From positions 240,296,501 to 240,360,500 of the forward strand of contig NC_134137.1 of the NCBI RefSeq assembly GCF_033958435.1: a stretch of DNA of 64,000 nt. The letters are read 5' to 3'. The translations under genes and the position numbers were made by a program. The notes below the pieces were generated by a model. The model had not been told where the DNA came from and ran no database searches. It was given only the letters and a program-made list of their open reading frames with translations. Shown piece after piece: positions 10,909 to 22,171 of the stretch; the first letter of the stretch is position 1; each line of letters begins with the position of its first letter. The stretch is from Carettochelys insculpta. Lineage: Eukaryota; Chordata; Testudines; Carettochelyidae.

Positions 10909-13900
10909 CTGGTAAGCTGTATGATACTACTGATGTCTTCTTCAGGCCCTGCCGGTGCCAGTCTTTGCTTTTTGCTCGGCATTTGATCTCATTTTCCTGA
11001 CTCCCTGAACTGAATCTCGGCTCCTTCACGTCCATCCTGATGACTTTATCTGGACAACTTGATGACTTCTCTAAGGGCGCATGTCGGGCCACCTGCCCTT
11101 TCACTGGGGCCATGAGGCAAAGTGGTTCTCTCTGCCCGTCCGCACTTTGCTTGAGTATTCTAGCACCCTCGGCTGTCTCTGTCATCACAGCAGGGGCTGA
11201 TGTGTTCCTCATAGCTGGGCTGGTGGGGCCTGCCTGTGCCTGGTCCCATTGTGGCTCCTCAAAGACAGCTTCCTGTCGGTACAGTGTTCGGATGGCTGGT
11301 GGCGACGGCGGGCCGAGCTGCAGGAAGTGGATTGGGTTGGAGAAGGCTAGCACTGGGGATGGCTGTGCTGAATCTCTACTATGAGAGTCCACAGAGGCTC
11401 CCCACCATCCCAGGGACGGCCAGGAGACATCGGGTGTGGGCTTTCCACTATGTGCCTGTGTAACCAGGTGCTGACCCCTGACTTCACGGCTGATGTCCGA
11501 GTGGCCTTGAGGTCCCTCATTCTCTATACTGGGGAAGTCTGATTTCTTGGCCAACAAAGTGACCCCTGAGTCACTGGTGTCCACCACATCTGGGGTAAGT
11601 GAGAGGTCAGAATCCCACTGGACAGCATATATTACCTCTCGGGTCTTCTGCATTTGAAGGGGGTTTTCTTCTCCATCTTCCGCAGCAGAGGCAGGGACCA
11701 GAGCATGCACAAGGCTGTCTGCATCGGGCACAGAGGCTGGAGCCTGGGCACAGCAACTGGGAGTGGGGGCAGTGGCCAGAAAGTGACTTGAATCTGTTAT
11801 GCATTCTAGAGGTGGCCTGGAGCTAGATAAAGGAGGCAGAGGCTGGTCAATATCGTGTGCAGGGGCTGTAGTCTGGCTGGCATTGGGAACAAGGGAAAGA
11901 GACTGGGGAAGCTGGACAGCATCAGGCACGTGAGCCAGAAGGTGGACGAGCTGGTTGGCATCAGGCTCAGGAGTCGGAGGGTGGACGAGCTGGTTGGTGT
12001 CAGGCACAGAAGACCGAGGTGAGCTGGGCACAGGAGTCAGAGGGTGGACGAGCTGGTTGGTGTCAGGCACAGGAGACAGAGGTGAGCTGGGTGCAGGAAT
12101 CAGAGGGTGGGTGAGCTGGTTGGTGTCAGGCACAGGAGATGGAGGTGAGCTGGGTGCAGGAGCCGGAGGGTGGACGAGCTGGTTGGTGCCGGGCACAGGA
12201 GACAGAGGTGAGCTGGGTGCAGGAATCAGAGGGTGGGTGAGCTGGTTGACGTCAGGCACAGGAGATGGAGGTGAGCTGGGTGCAGGAGCCGGAGGGTGGA
12301 CGAGCTGGTTGGTGCCGGGCACAGGAGACAGAGGTGAGCTGAGTGCAGGAATCAGAGGGTGGGTGAGCTGGTTGACGTCAGGCACAGGAGATAGAGGTGA
12401 GCTGGGTGCAGGAGCCGGAGGGTGGACGAGCTGGTTGGTGTCAGGCACAGGAGATAGAGGTGAGCTGGGTGCAGGAGCCAGAGGGTGGGTGAGCTGGTTG
12501 GCGCCAGGCACAGGAGACAGAGGTGAGCTGGGTGCAGGAATCAGAGGGTGGGTGAGCTGGTTGACGTCAGGCACAGGAGACAGAGGTGAGCTGGGCGCAG
12601 GAGCCAAAGGGTGGACGAGCTGGTTGGTGTCAGGCACAGGAGATAGAGGTGAGCTGGGTGCAGGAGCTGGAGGGTGGGTGAGCTGGTTGGTGCCAGGCAC
12701 ATTGACCAGAGGTGAGCTGGAGTCAGGCTTAGGAAGAGGAGGCCGTGTGTGCTGCTCCAGGGCAAGGATTACTGTTTCTTCTGGGGGCTGAAATACAGAA
12801 TTAAGGGCACTCCCTGTTCCTGGCACTTCCACCTGTAAGCTCAAATGTGACTGATCAGGTAAAATGTTTTGTTGTGCTTGATGATCTATATTTGCTTCCA
12901 TCTCTGCTCCCTGGGAAACAGAGCTTCTTGCTGGGGGCTTTTCTTGCCTCTGAACTTCCTCCAGGTAATTGTGGGGAGTGGGAGCCATATCTGATGCTTC
13001 GGATGACTCCAGGTACATTGTAGCTGCAGAAGTGGATTCTAGTGCCTCTCTGTCCCTGGACAGGCTCTGTCTTGGAGGGCAACTTCTGAAAGCCTGGGAG
13101 GTGAAAGGCTGGGCAGTCAGCTTTTCATCAAGGCCCTTCTCAGGTGTCAGCAGCCCATGAGGAGTCTGAACACACTCTGTGCTGGCAGACACTGAGACTC
13201 CTTCAACACAAGCTGCCTCCTGCAGATAAGGAGAAGTCTGGCTGTGGAGGTCCTGTACAGAACTTGGTGCTTTCTCCAAGTCAGTACATTCCACAGGGCT
13301 CCCATGGGAACTTTCATCAGCATCGTCCTGAGATGGGCCAGCTGCAGATGCAGCTGAGTTGAGCTCTGATGGTGAGGCAGGAGTGAAATTATAATGACTG
13401 GAAAACACTGCATTTTCTGCAACAGAAGCAGGATCTGCATAACCAAGGGATCCTAAGTTCTTGGCACCAGCAAAAAGGTCCAGAGTCCTGGAAGGGTCTG
13501 GGTTCTCTGCACTAGATAAGGTTACTTCCCTGCAGAATGGAGAGATGGCTCCTCCATCATCCAAGCTCTGCACTGTCCATCCGTCTCTGCCACTATGGTT
13601 GTCCTCACCGTTACTGGCTGCATCATCCTGACTGGTTTGTCCACAATCTTGGCCATTGACAGAAATGGAGCTGGAAGCACCAGAAGCCCCTAGGTCCCCC
13701 CAGTGCTCAGAGATGTGGCAGGCCGGAGAGCACGTCATGCAACTTCCATCCACTGGGTTCTGACTGTCGGACATTAGCACAGCATTTGTTCTTCCACTGC
13801 AGGCCTTTACCACTCTGCTGGACTGTACAAACTCATCAGGACAGTCATCTTCAGAGAATGATTCCTGAAGCACAGATGTCTGTCCTGTTCCATCAGCTGA

Positions 13901-15385
13901 TGAGATGTTCTCCTCCGCATCGCAGAGTTGCCAGTTTTGCTGGGAGAGAAGTGGTGATGGACTGAGTGCTGGTGGTAGAGCCTCTACCTTCGCCTCTTCC
14001 CACCCTGGCTCTTGTTCCAACTTGTCCCACCTCTTTTCCTTCTGATTTTCTCTCTCCCATGCTAGCTCTTCCTGCACTGGTTTCACTTTCTCCTCCCACT
14101 TCTTCCTTTCTGGCTCCTCCCATTCCAGCTGTGCCTGCTTCTGTTCTGCCTGCTCCTCCTCGTCTGGCTCCTCCCCGCATTCTATCTGCTCAGGATGCTG
14201 ATGCTCCTCCTCCTCCTCTGTATTTTTTTCAGAATTCTGTGTGTGGAAGATGCATTCTTCTGGAGATTCAGTGCTGCCTTCTGCTCTTCCATCATCTGCT
14301 CCTTTCTCCTCCTGCAGGAGATTTATAGAACCAGATGGACTTTGCCTCGCAGCCACTCCTGTTTTCTGATCTGTGGCCAAGGGATTGTTCCCTCTCTCCT
14401 GGGATGACAGGGCCATCTTATCACCTGCATCTACTCCCCTCGGGTGGGAATTTCCTTGGCTGTCATCCAATAAAGGGTAGGATGGGAGATGTGAAGAGCA
14501 AGAGTCTGTATCCTTTCCCCCTCCCTGTAAGCCTCCCACTTTTTCATAGTCATCTACAGAAGGCATGGGTTTCATCCTGCCTGCTGCATCCATCCAAAGA
14601 GATAGGTCTCTGTCAGTCCCTGCCACTGTTTCAGTCCTTGGGGGGTGCTCTCTGTTAGCCCCATTTGCTAGATCTAACCCCTGCAAGAGGGAATCCCCAA
14701 CAATGTCATCTTGCAAAATCTCAGTCTTGCAATGAACCTCTGAAATTTCTTCACATACCAGGAAATGTTTAGTGGCTGGCTCCCTCTGGCTGGGAACAGT
14801 GTCTGTCACGGAGGTTTCCTTATGCTGCACATGGGGGACAGCAGCATGACAGGGCAAGGATTGATTCTGATCTGCAGGAAATTCCATATGAAGGGCTGGG
14901 GACTGTTCCCACAGGTTTGTGTCGTCAGTGGCAGGTGCCTGTGGGACTGTGTTGAGAAAGGAAGAATACTGACTGCTTTCAGGATAAGCTAATTTTCCCT
15001 GGGCAGAATCTGAGGAGTGATCCCATCTCCCTGTTTCCAAAGATGTCTCTTGTTCTGCAGGGTCTTTCTCCAACTCTGACAGGCTTCTCTGGTGCATTAA
15101 ATCTCTCTCCCCTTGTTCCAGCCCTGCTGAAACAGGGTCAGAGGATCTGCCACACATCTCTGCTGATTCCCCAACTGAGAGATGTCTCAGGGCATCCCGG
15201 ACAATGCAGATCTGTGCTCCTTCTACAGAATCCAGCAGCTCTCTGCTCATCTCTGTGGATTCACTTATGGCATGATGTTCCCTTTCGGCTGGTACAGGAT
15301 CTGGGTTTTCCTCAGTAGCACTGCTGGTTGCTGGGGGGATGGGGTCTCCTACATTGGCTTCTTCAGATTCCATCAGTGAGACATC
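10909..15385 (-). CDS. ARHGEF5: ARHGEF5 giant exon encoding the long N-terminal region (start codon at 15373)
   Basis: On the minus strand an acceptor TTTACAG precedes 15385; 12 bases of 5' UTR follow; the ATG is at 15373-15371 (MESEEANVGDPIPP, compare human MEAEEAQ). The donor is CCAG/GTGAGAA at 10909. I chose this start, rather than the upstream in-frame ATG at 15574, because the acceptor lies between them and the N-terminus matches the family. The exon encodes 1,488 residues plus one base. It has a Glu/Gln-rich acidic block (about residues 380-450), eleven Pro/Ser-rich 21-residue repeats (about 892-1124), then conserved islands: AFSNPIHFL (human AFSNMTNFL), LEKSSSCPDK (human LEKASSWPH) and RQGLKKTSVV (human RQGLRRPSIL). 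The region is mostly low complexity and predicted disordered. In the family its proline-rich part binds SH3 domains such as Src, and the N-terminus restrains GEF activity. It is longer than the human equivalent (about 1,070 residues, from memory), mainly because of the repeat array. Confidence 0.9.
11930..12705 (-). repeat. In-frame 63-bp minisatellite inside ARHGEF5 (11 full units)
   Basis: Eleven consecutive 21-residue units of the form DTNQLVHPPAPAPSSPLSPVP occupy about 12700-12005, read on the minus strand. Two or more shorter degenerate units (PDANQLVHLLAHV and relatives) follow to about 11930. Variant positions (D/G at 1, T/V/A at 2, V/T at 6, PPA/LIP near 9-11) alternate in a way that suggests 126-bp dimers were duplicated. 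Each unit is a multiple of three, so both strands stay open, and this is why a repetitive frame also exists on the plus strand. Each unit offers several Pro-x-x-Pro and Ser-Pro sites. Confidence 0.95.
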
Positions 15386-15814
15386 CTGTAAATGAGAAAG
15401 CAAATACTTTATATTATGGCTAGTTTGGAAACTGTGATCTGATTCACCTAGTCTGCTTGGAGGAAAGAAGCTCGTGTGTTTGAGGAAAAAAATGAAACAC
15501 ACACCCAAACAGCTGGAGGGAGTCAGGAAACAGTAATGGTAGGGGTGATGGTTTATAACATGATAAGGCAACAAACAAATTGGTGTAGTCTTGGGCTGCA
15601 GCTGGAGAGGCTTCGGGACAGTGCTGGTCTAAAACAATGGGTCTAATTCAGCTACACTTATACTACAGAAGCTTTCTGACCTTAGTAGGGGGTTCATGTG
15701 TGAAAAACAAGGAAGAATCTAATCTACTGCCTCTACCTGTCTGGGCCGTATCTTGTCCCTGCCCTCTGTGAGATGGTTTCTCTTCCTCAGCCATTTTCCA
15801 TGGTTGTGCTAGCT
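15386..15814. other. Upstream of the ARHGEF5 coding exon, nothing recognised
   Basis: This is intron 1 on the minus strand if the acceptor at 15386 is used. A frame open upstream of the acceptor (to 15574) is not conserved with known ARHGEF5. Confidence 0.5.
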
Positions 15815-16713
15815 TCTTCTCCAATTTCAATGTTGATAAATGCAAAGAAATTCACATTGGAAAAAAATAATCCCAATTGAACATACACGATGATGGGGAG
15901 TAATTTAGCTATAACCACTCGAGAGAGATCTGGGAGTGACTTTGGATAGTTCTCTGAAAACATCCACTCAATGTACTGCAGCAGCCAAAAAAGCAAACAG
16001 AACGTTAGGAATCATTTAAAAAGGGGTAGAGAATAAGACAAATAATATCTTATTGTCTCTATATAAAATCCATGGTGTGCCCACATCTTGAATACTGCAT
16101 ACAGATGTGGTCTCCTCATCTCAAAAAAGATATATTAGCATTGGAAAAGCTTCAGAAAAGGGCAACAAAAATTATTATGGTTTGAAATGGGTGCCATATG
16201 AAGAAAGATTAAGAAGACTGCAACTTTTCATCTTAGAAAAGAGGAGACTAAGGTGGGATATGATAAAAGACCTATAAAACCATGACAGGCGTGCAGAAAG
16301 TGAATAAGGAAAAGTTATTTATTTGTTCCCATAAGAACTAGGCGTCACCCAATTAAACTAAGGGGTAGCAGATTTAAAACAAACAAAAAAAGAAGTTTTG
16401 CTTCACACAGTGAACCTGTGGAACTCCTTGCCAGAGGATGTTGTGAAGATCAGGGTTTTATCTGGGTTCAAAAGAGAACTAGACAAATTCATGGAGGATA
16501 GGTCCATCAATACTTATGAGCCACAATGGGTAGGAATGGTGTTTCTAGCCTCTGTTTGTCAGAGACTAGAAATGGATGACAGGAGAGGCATCACTCAATG
16601 ATTACCTGTTCTGGTCCCTCTCTCTGGAGCATCTGGCATTGGTCACTCTTGGAAGACGGGATACAGGGCTAGATGGACCTTTGGTCTGAGTCAGTATGGC
16701 CGTTCTTATGTTC
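15815..16713 (+). mobile_element. CR1 LINE 3' fragment, decayed
   Basis: It starts near the RT thumb equivalent (gataaatgcaaagaaattca) and runs through the CR1 phrase [20 protein letters not shown] and the later [16 protein letters not shown] box (16398-16600). It ends with ggatggacct/ggccgttcttatgttct, the turtle CR1 3' terminus. Multiple frameshifts and stops are present. It lies in the region upstream of the ARHGEF5 coding exon. Confidence 0.88.
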
Positions 16714-19700
16714 TCTAATGAAATCAATGGAAGATAGACATGCTTTTAAACTGCTACATACATCACGTATTGGATACTATAGCACTATGGGAAAACCTGT
16801 ACTTTAGTTCTGAAGCCACACTATAATCCCCTCTGCCATGCTCAGCCATCTCAGTCCTTTCAGGCCCATCTCCAAACAAACCTTCTCCACCTCATCTTTC
16901 AGGTGTCAAACTATCCAGACAGCCAATGAACAGTCCTGCCATTCATTCTTGGTTACACAGCAATCATCCCATATCCCTTCACATAAAAGCTTACTTCACC
17001 AACGTGCCCAATTCTGTCACCAGAGTCTTTAGATAATGCCACACAGAGAAAATTCATCGTACTAGCTCTTCTAGCAGGAAGGAATTGGGATTTCTTCCTC
17101 CCCAACCCAAAATCAGATAAACAAATGTATCACTTTTTCCTCCCTCCATATTGCCAAATCCTTCAATATCAAAGGTCAGGAAATTGACCTCATGATTGCA
17201 TTGCCACAAGAGAAGGGTGCATTGGGAAGTTGGGGACAGTGAAGAGAGAAAGCTAGCAGGAGGACAGGGGATATGCAGGGAGAGTGGGAATCATGTTAGA
17301 AGTCTGCAGTGAGGCTAAAGCTGGAATTATTGGTCTGCACGAGAGGGACATGAGTGGATGTGGAAAGGGAACTCCCTCATACACAATGAGAGGTTACTTT
17401 ATGAGTGCAGGAGTGGCAGCTGTGTTGAAGGTAAGCTCTGTGTTCCCACTCAGGAATGGAAGGCAGGAAAGCTTCTCTATATGCTCAAGGGGCAGTAAGT
17501 TAGCTAAAAGAGGAGTGGAGAGATGGCAGCTAAACATGGGGGTACCCACATAGTACCTGGAGCAAAGGTATTTCAGTCCCCCACAGTTGTATTGTAATAG
17601 TGGTATAGTACTGAGCACCACATACTTATGGGACGAGTTTCCCTCTCCTGTACTGACACACTGGTTCTCCCAGTGTAATTTGGCAGGAGTGTCTGCACTG
17701 TCTCTGCATTTTGAGTTTAGTAGGTCAGACACCCTGGCTGCCTGGATCAATACGTCCTGCTTGGCATCTTGGGAGCAAATGTGCCAGGCTAGAAGCTGGA
17801 GCCAGATTGGGGTAAGAGCTGTGCAGGCAGGTATGGGGAGCCGCAGACCCTTCACTTGCCCTGGGTAGGTAACCTGCGAAGCAGGGACTTGGTCCGGGGC
17901 TGCTTTTGCCTCCGAAGCAAGTTAAAGGGCCAGGCCTGGTTTCTGGCTTGGCCAGGGGTGGGACCTTGGAGATCTGGGCATTCTGCTGACATGGGCCTGG
18001 GCACAGTCCTCTCTGCAAATGGCAAGGTACATGCTTATGCAGATGCACGGAGCATGAGTGGAGACTTGCATCTCTCTCCTTCCCGATTAGGATTTTTCCA
18101 GGTTGCACCATTCTATGCTGTATTATTCCCAGCTAATTAGATTGCTGGAATACTCTGGAATCTTTGCTTTCTCTTTGGAGCCTATGAACAACATGATGGC
18201 CAGCAGTTCTAAGTTACCACACAGCCCTTCATAAGCAAGCCCATTTATTATTAAGGTGAAAGCATTACAGAGAAAACATAAAAATCACCAGAAGGTCTTA
18301 TGCATGTGCTAAAAGCTTACCTGAGGTTGCCAATCACTCTCACGTAGTCTCAGCTGATAAAGTCCTTCTGACCCTTCCCAGGAAGGATTAGGGCTACCCT
18401 TGGACAGGAGGTCCGAACTCTTTGCTGGATCAGAAAGAAGGCCCTGAGTCAGGTTAACCTCAGGCTGTTTATCCAAAAGTCCCTTCTTTGTCTGCCAGTC
18501 TCTCCAGAATCCTATTTGAACCACTACGTGAGTTTCTCCACAGACTGGTACTTCTCCAGAGGTACTAAAACCTGACAGAATTAGCCTAATTACCCTGCCC
18601 CCAACACATACAGGCAACCCTCTGCCACTCTCCTGAGTTCCTGGGGGACCTGTAGGTCACCCCTATGGAATTAAACACAACCCCTGCCCCCCAATTATAC
18701 ATACAATATAATAGACACTCAATAAGGTCTCCCAAGTATGTGGTAGGAAACCGCTCTATCTGTCACAGTTTCCACCCCAACTTTGGTTGTGGAGAAAACT
18801 TACCCTGAATGTCAGTAAACTTGCTTCCAAAGTGAGTTTATCAAAGCAGGGACAGATTATTTAAACCAGACTTGTGTGTGGACACAAGGCAATTTATGCC
18901 CAAGAAACCCACATTAACCTGCAACAGTTTTCAACTGCAGACAAGTTCTTAAATGAAACGGGAACAGGGCACTCTGGAAGAAGCGTGTCTCACGTGCAGT
19001 TAGTCAGGAATGACTCCAGTTGTATACAAGCCCTAAGATTCTCACACTCAAATTAGAAAAGCTCTAGCTTTCTCGGCCCTCTTTGCCCTTATTCAGCAGG
19101 CTCTCAGATTCTCTTCCCCAAATTATGGACACATATTAGTACAGTGTGTGGAGCACACTGTGCTGCCTGTCTGTTCCAGTTCCCCTGCCCCAGGCCCTGG
19201 CAGCTGTGCTGAGGCAGAGCATAGCCTGCACACGCACGCACCCTGGCTGTTGAAACACACCACCTGGCAGGGAAATCCCTGCTCCGCCCTTCAAATGTCT
19301 CTGTGTCGGAGATGAGCTAACACAGACGGCTGGCTGAGATGGCCGATCGACTTGCCCTTCTTTTCTGTGGGAACAGCAACATAAGACATGAAAATCTCCC
19401 TCCCGTGAGGAGTTTCTGAGCCTACCTTGCTCGCCGTTTTCTCTCCAGTCCCTCCCCCTTCTCAAGCTAAGCCTGGTTCCAGGAGTTCATTAGTACGGGG
19501 TGTGGTCTTGTGTTTACTGCTGCACATTCCATTCCATTTGCTGCTTCTAGCGCTTCGCAGACACCTCACACCACCCTGAGTCCTGAGGAGTGCGGGGGGG
19601 ACACACAGACAGGCGGATGGATGGACGGACACCTTGACAGGGCCAGTGGTTCTCCTACAGCAGATCTGCTAGTTTTAAGCTGGAGAGCTGTGCGCCCCTT

Positions 19701-20410
19701 TTGTGAAGAAACACAAGAGAAGGAAAAACCGGTCTGCTATTGGTAAGAAAATGAACCTCGAAGCCCGTCACATGTACATTTTGCTAAGGGCTCAGCACTT
19801 CTAAGAAAAGCCAGGATGGACTACGCTGGCTCAGGGGGTCCCTTTCTACCTCTGCAACCTGCCATTTCCTCTCCCCCAGGCCTTGATTTTCTTTCCTGGT
19901 CTCCCAGGTGCACACTTACATGCGTGCTGGGTGCCAGTGTTAAAGAGCAGGCTTATGACCCCCTGGCCTCTCCATGTGTCAAAGTATCTGACTTTGCTCT
20001 ACCAGGCTGTGCCCAGAGAATGCATGACCAGCCTGCCACCCAATCCTTCTAAGTTGCTGATTTCATCGCACCACTCCCCTACCTCATGGCATGAAGTTTT
20101 AAATACCTATGGGCTTATTAGCAATAGTACTGGCAATAGGCCAGAGGCTCATTACCACTACATCCTTGACAAGCCCAGGAGAGGACAGCGAGACACATAG
20201 AGGAGAGACGCATGATAGTGTCTGGTCCACAAAAGATGGCACCAGGCAAATGGTAGTTAGTGGCAGCTTGTTGAGGAAGTGAGCTGCAGTTTGATGGGAG
20301 CAACTGATGACAGGAGTTTCTCTAGTTATGATCCTGCCCCCTTGACCTACTCTGTAACAGAATGTGCCGTCCTCACTCACATTTATCTCACTAGTGTATG
20401 TACAGCCACT
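16714..20410. other. No gene recognised; possible upstream exons or promoter of ARHGEF5
   Basis: I cannot identify a protein here. Two minus-strand features deserve note. One is a strong donor-like CCTCAG/GTAAGC at about 18316 ending a 300-nt open frame (18309-18617). The other is a moderately GC-rich stretch at about 19,140-19,480 with a donor-like CAAG/GTAGGC. Either could be a 5' non-coding exon or promoter region of ARHGEF5, but neither has independent support. No CpG island is evident by eye. Confidence 0.3.
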
Positions 20411-20560
20411 CCTGCTAAAGTAAAACAAACCCGCAGTCATGTAGCACTTCAAAGACTAGCAAAATGATGTGTTAGTCGTTAAAGTGCTACGTGTCCACTG
20501 GTTTGTTTTGTCAGAATACAGATGAACACAGCTCCGTCTCTGTTACTACCCTGCTAAAGT
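20411..20560. mobile_element. Penelope-like tail palindrome with 11-bp TSD
   Basis: A minus-oriented tail (taaaacaaacc...catgtagcacttcaaagact) meets a plus-oriented tail (gttagtcgttaaagtgctac, ggtttgttttg, cagaatacagatgaacacag) head to head. The terminal gctccgtctctgttact is intact on the right. Perfect direct repeats CCTGCTAAAGT at 20411-20421 and 20550-20560 flank the pair, so it behaves as a single insertion. Confidence 0.82.
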
Positions 20561-20660
20561 GGGTTTCTTTGGGTAAATGTCCATCTTGCATCTGGAAATC
20601 AAAGCTGTTCTTCCAGACGTCTGCGTCCTTCCAGCATATTTACCTAAAACACAATAGAAC

Positions 20661-20712
20661 GTTTTGTGTGTGTGTGTGCGTGTGTGTGAGAGAGAGGGAG
20701 AGAGAGAGAAAA
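20661..20712 (+). repeat. (TG)n/(GA)n microsatellite
   Basis: A TG run with one CG interruption is followed by a GAGAGAGAGG run. Confidence 0.9.
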
Positions 20713-20822
20713 TCTCCTAGTGAAATCGATGTTATCTGCTCCCCTAGAAAGCAAATCCCCCACCTCCCAAAAAAGGGGAAACAGAGCTATTTCCTGCTAC
20801 AGATTGATTGGAAACGACAGAC

Positions 20823-21058
20823 TCTCCATAAAAACAATGAGAAGTCCTGTGGCACCTTATAGACTAACAGACTTTTTGGAGCATAAGCTTTGTGCAAAGA
20901 CTCACTTTGTGAGATGCACATCTGCTCTCGAAGTGGGTCTTTGCCCATGAATGCTTATGCACCAAAATATCTGTTATCTATAAGGTGCCACAGGACTCCT
21001 CCTTGTTTTTTGAGGATACAGACTAACAGGGCTACTACTGTGATACAGGATCTCCATA
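20823..21058. mobile_element. Penelope-like tail inverted pair (subfamily B) with 8-bp TSD
   Basis: The left arm (about 20831-20925) is a minus-oriented tail (agaagtcctgtggcacctta, tagactaacag, ttttggagcataagctt). The right arm (about 20930-21050) is the same sequence in plus orientation (agtgggtctttgcccatga, atgcttatgc, ctataaggtgccacaggact, gatacagactaacagggct). The 5' sides meet in the centre. TCTCCATA occurs at 20823-20830 and 21051-21058, immediately outside the pair. Confidence 0.82.
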
Positions 21059-21144
21059 GGGAACAAGCACAGATTATGCCAAGGTGCTCAGCTTACATTA
21101 GCACCTCACTAATTTGCCTTAATGGACGGCGGGCTCATTGTGAA

Positions 21145-21390
21145 CTTTTTAATGACCTGTAACAGAGAGAAAGCCGTGCTAGTCTACATACTATCAAAAC
21201 AAAAAAGCAGTAAAGTAGCACTTTAAAGACTAACAAAATAATTTATTAGGTGAGCTTTCATGGGACAGACCCACTTGAGTCTGTTCTGGTCTGGCTATGG
21301 TCTGAAGAAGTGGTCTGTCCCACGAAAGCTCACCTAATAAATTATTTTGTTAGTCTTCAAAGTGCTCCTTTACTGCTTTTTAATGACCTG
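21145..21390. mobile_element. Penelope-like tail inverted pair (subfamily A) with 9-15-bp TSD
   Basis: Left arm minus: taacagagagaaagccgtgc, ..., gtaaagtagcactttaaaga, gggacagaccc. Right arm plus: gaagaagtggtctgtcccac, gaaagctcacctaataaatt, attttgttagtcttcaaagt. They meet head to head. CTTTTTAATGACCTG occurs at 21145-21159 and 21376-21390. Because the tail itself can end in CTTTTT, the certain duplication is the last nine bases. The right arm lacks the final ~45 bases of the tail that the left arm keeps. Confidence 0.82.
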
Positions 21391-22017
21391 GCGACTCACT
21401 TGTTTGAAAGACCAACATTTATACTTTGTTCCCAGTGCTGACCCCTTTGGTTTTGTTTAAATGATGCTACTATTGCATGCCATGCTGTCTCATTTTTAAA
21501 AATCTTGACATTTTGGGCTAATGACACTCCGCTACAGCATCTGCCATTAAATCTTTCCTGAGCAGTGAGTAGAGACCATGTGTTGCATTTTTTGGAGAGA
21601 CGGCAAATACAACATAGTTCTGGGATGGCAAGGACAAAAGGGCCATTAAGTCAACTTTGCATCTTTCCTGGGCTGTATCAGGTGCCAGTGCAGCCTTCAG
21701 CCAGGAGATGCTGTGCCTGATATCAATTCCTTCTTCCAGCAGGCTGCCTACTAAGCTGTTTCATAGTGGCCAAGAATCCACACCATAATGTATGTCATGA
21801 GAGTTGCCCACCTGTTCTTTATGCTCCTGACATGCCACGTGCATAATGCCAGCATTTACAGGGGGATTTACACAGGGCCATTTACATAGGGCTCTAATCA
21901 GTTCCAGTCCTGGGGCAATTCTCTGGCTGGTGGCAAGCACAATTCATGTTCTTCTGCAATGGCCCCAGAGCAGACAGGGGCCATAGCAAGAACCAGAATC
22001 ATGGAGATCATGAAAAA
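21391..22017. other. No feature recognised
   Basis: This is an AT-moderate intergenic stretch between two PLE tail insertions, with no gene or repeat that I can name. Confidence 0.5.
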
Positions 22018-22171
22018 CAGAATCATGGATCTGAAGAAGTGGGTCTGTCCCACAAAAGCTCATCACCAAATAAATCATTTTGTTAGCCTTGAAAGTGCTA
22101 CATTTCTGCCTCTTTGTTTTCATGGAGTACAGACTAGCACAGCTACCTCTCTGTTACTATTCAGAATCATG
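22018..22171 (+). mobile_element. Solo Penelope-like 3' tail with 10-bp TSD
   Basis: The single plus-oriented tail of subfamily A runs from ctgaagaagtgggtctgtcc through ttttgttagccttgaaagtg to agctacctctctgttact. Direct repeats CAGAATCATG at 22018-22027 and 22162-22171 flank it. It shows that the tail can insert alone as well as in pairs. Confidence 0.82.

Larger units (their letters stand above)
2833..15385 (-). other. ARHGEF5: ARHGEF5 gene, 5' coding part (six exons, minus strand)
   Basis: This is the overall gene extent in the window. Exons on the minus strand are 15385-10909, 6629-6578, 6202-6138, 5772-5510, 4420-4260 and 2985-2833, about 5.16 kb of coding sequence or roughly 1,720 residues. 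Every intron begins GT and ends AG and the phases chain without a break. The long N-terminal exon, the LLYQEYSDVALNKAIQSQ segment and the FELIMSEASYLRSL start of DH together are diagnostic of ARHGEF5 (TIM), against the shorter relatives ARHGEF15/16/19/26 and NGEF. By family knowledge the protein is a Src-regulated RhoGEF active on Rho-family GTPases and in podosome formation. The 3' exons lie off the left edge. Promoter and 5' UTR exons should lie to the right of 15385 but are not identified. Confidence 0.88.

Noticed and set aside
11955..12791. Plus-strand 278-residue repetitive open frame (WTSWLVSGTGDRGELGAG-type repeats)
   Set aside because: It is the antisense of the 63-bp in-frame repeat array of ARHGEF5. 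The unit length being a multiple of three keeps all phases open. No start context, splice sites or homology support a gene.
15386..15574. Extension of the ARHGEF5 open frame upstream to an ATG at 15574
   Set aside because: A consensus acceptor (TTTACAG) lies at 15386 and the family N-terminus (MESEE/MEAEE) starts at 15373.
17394..17855. 153-residue minus-strand frame
   Set aside because: No recognisable domain, no splice support, ordinary intergenic composition.
20411..21390. Palindromes as hairpin ncRNA genes
   Set aside because: Flanking direct repeats and dispersed copies show they are retroelement insertions; nothing indicates a conserved RNA gene.
7715..22171. Initial reading of the acagactaacacggctacc repeats as Cry SINEs
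   Set aside because: They lack the tRNA head, while the same tail follows the GIY-YIG endonuclease at 46.5-47.2 kb and the true Cry SINEs in the window are different in sequence. Penelope-like is the better call.
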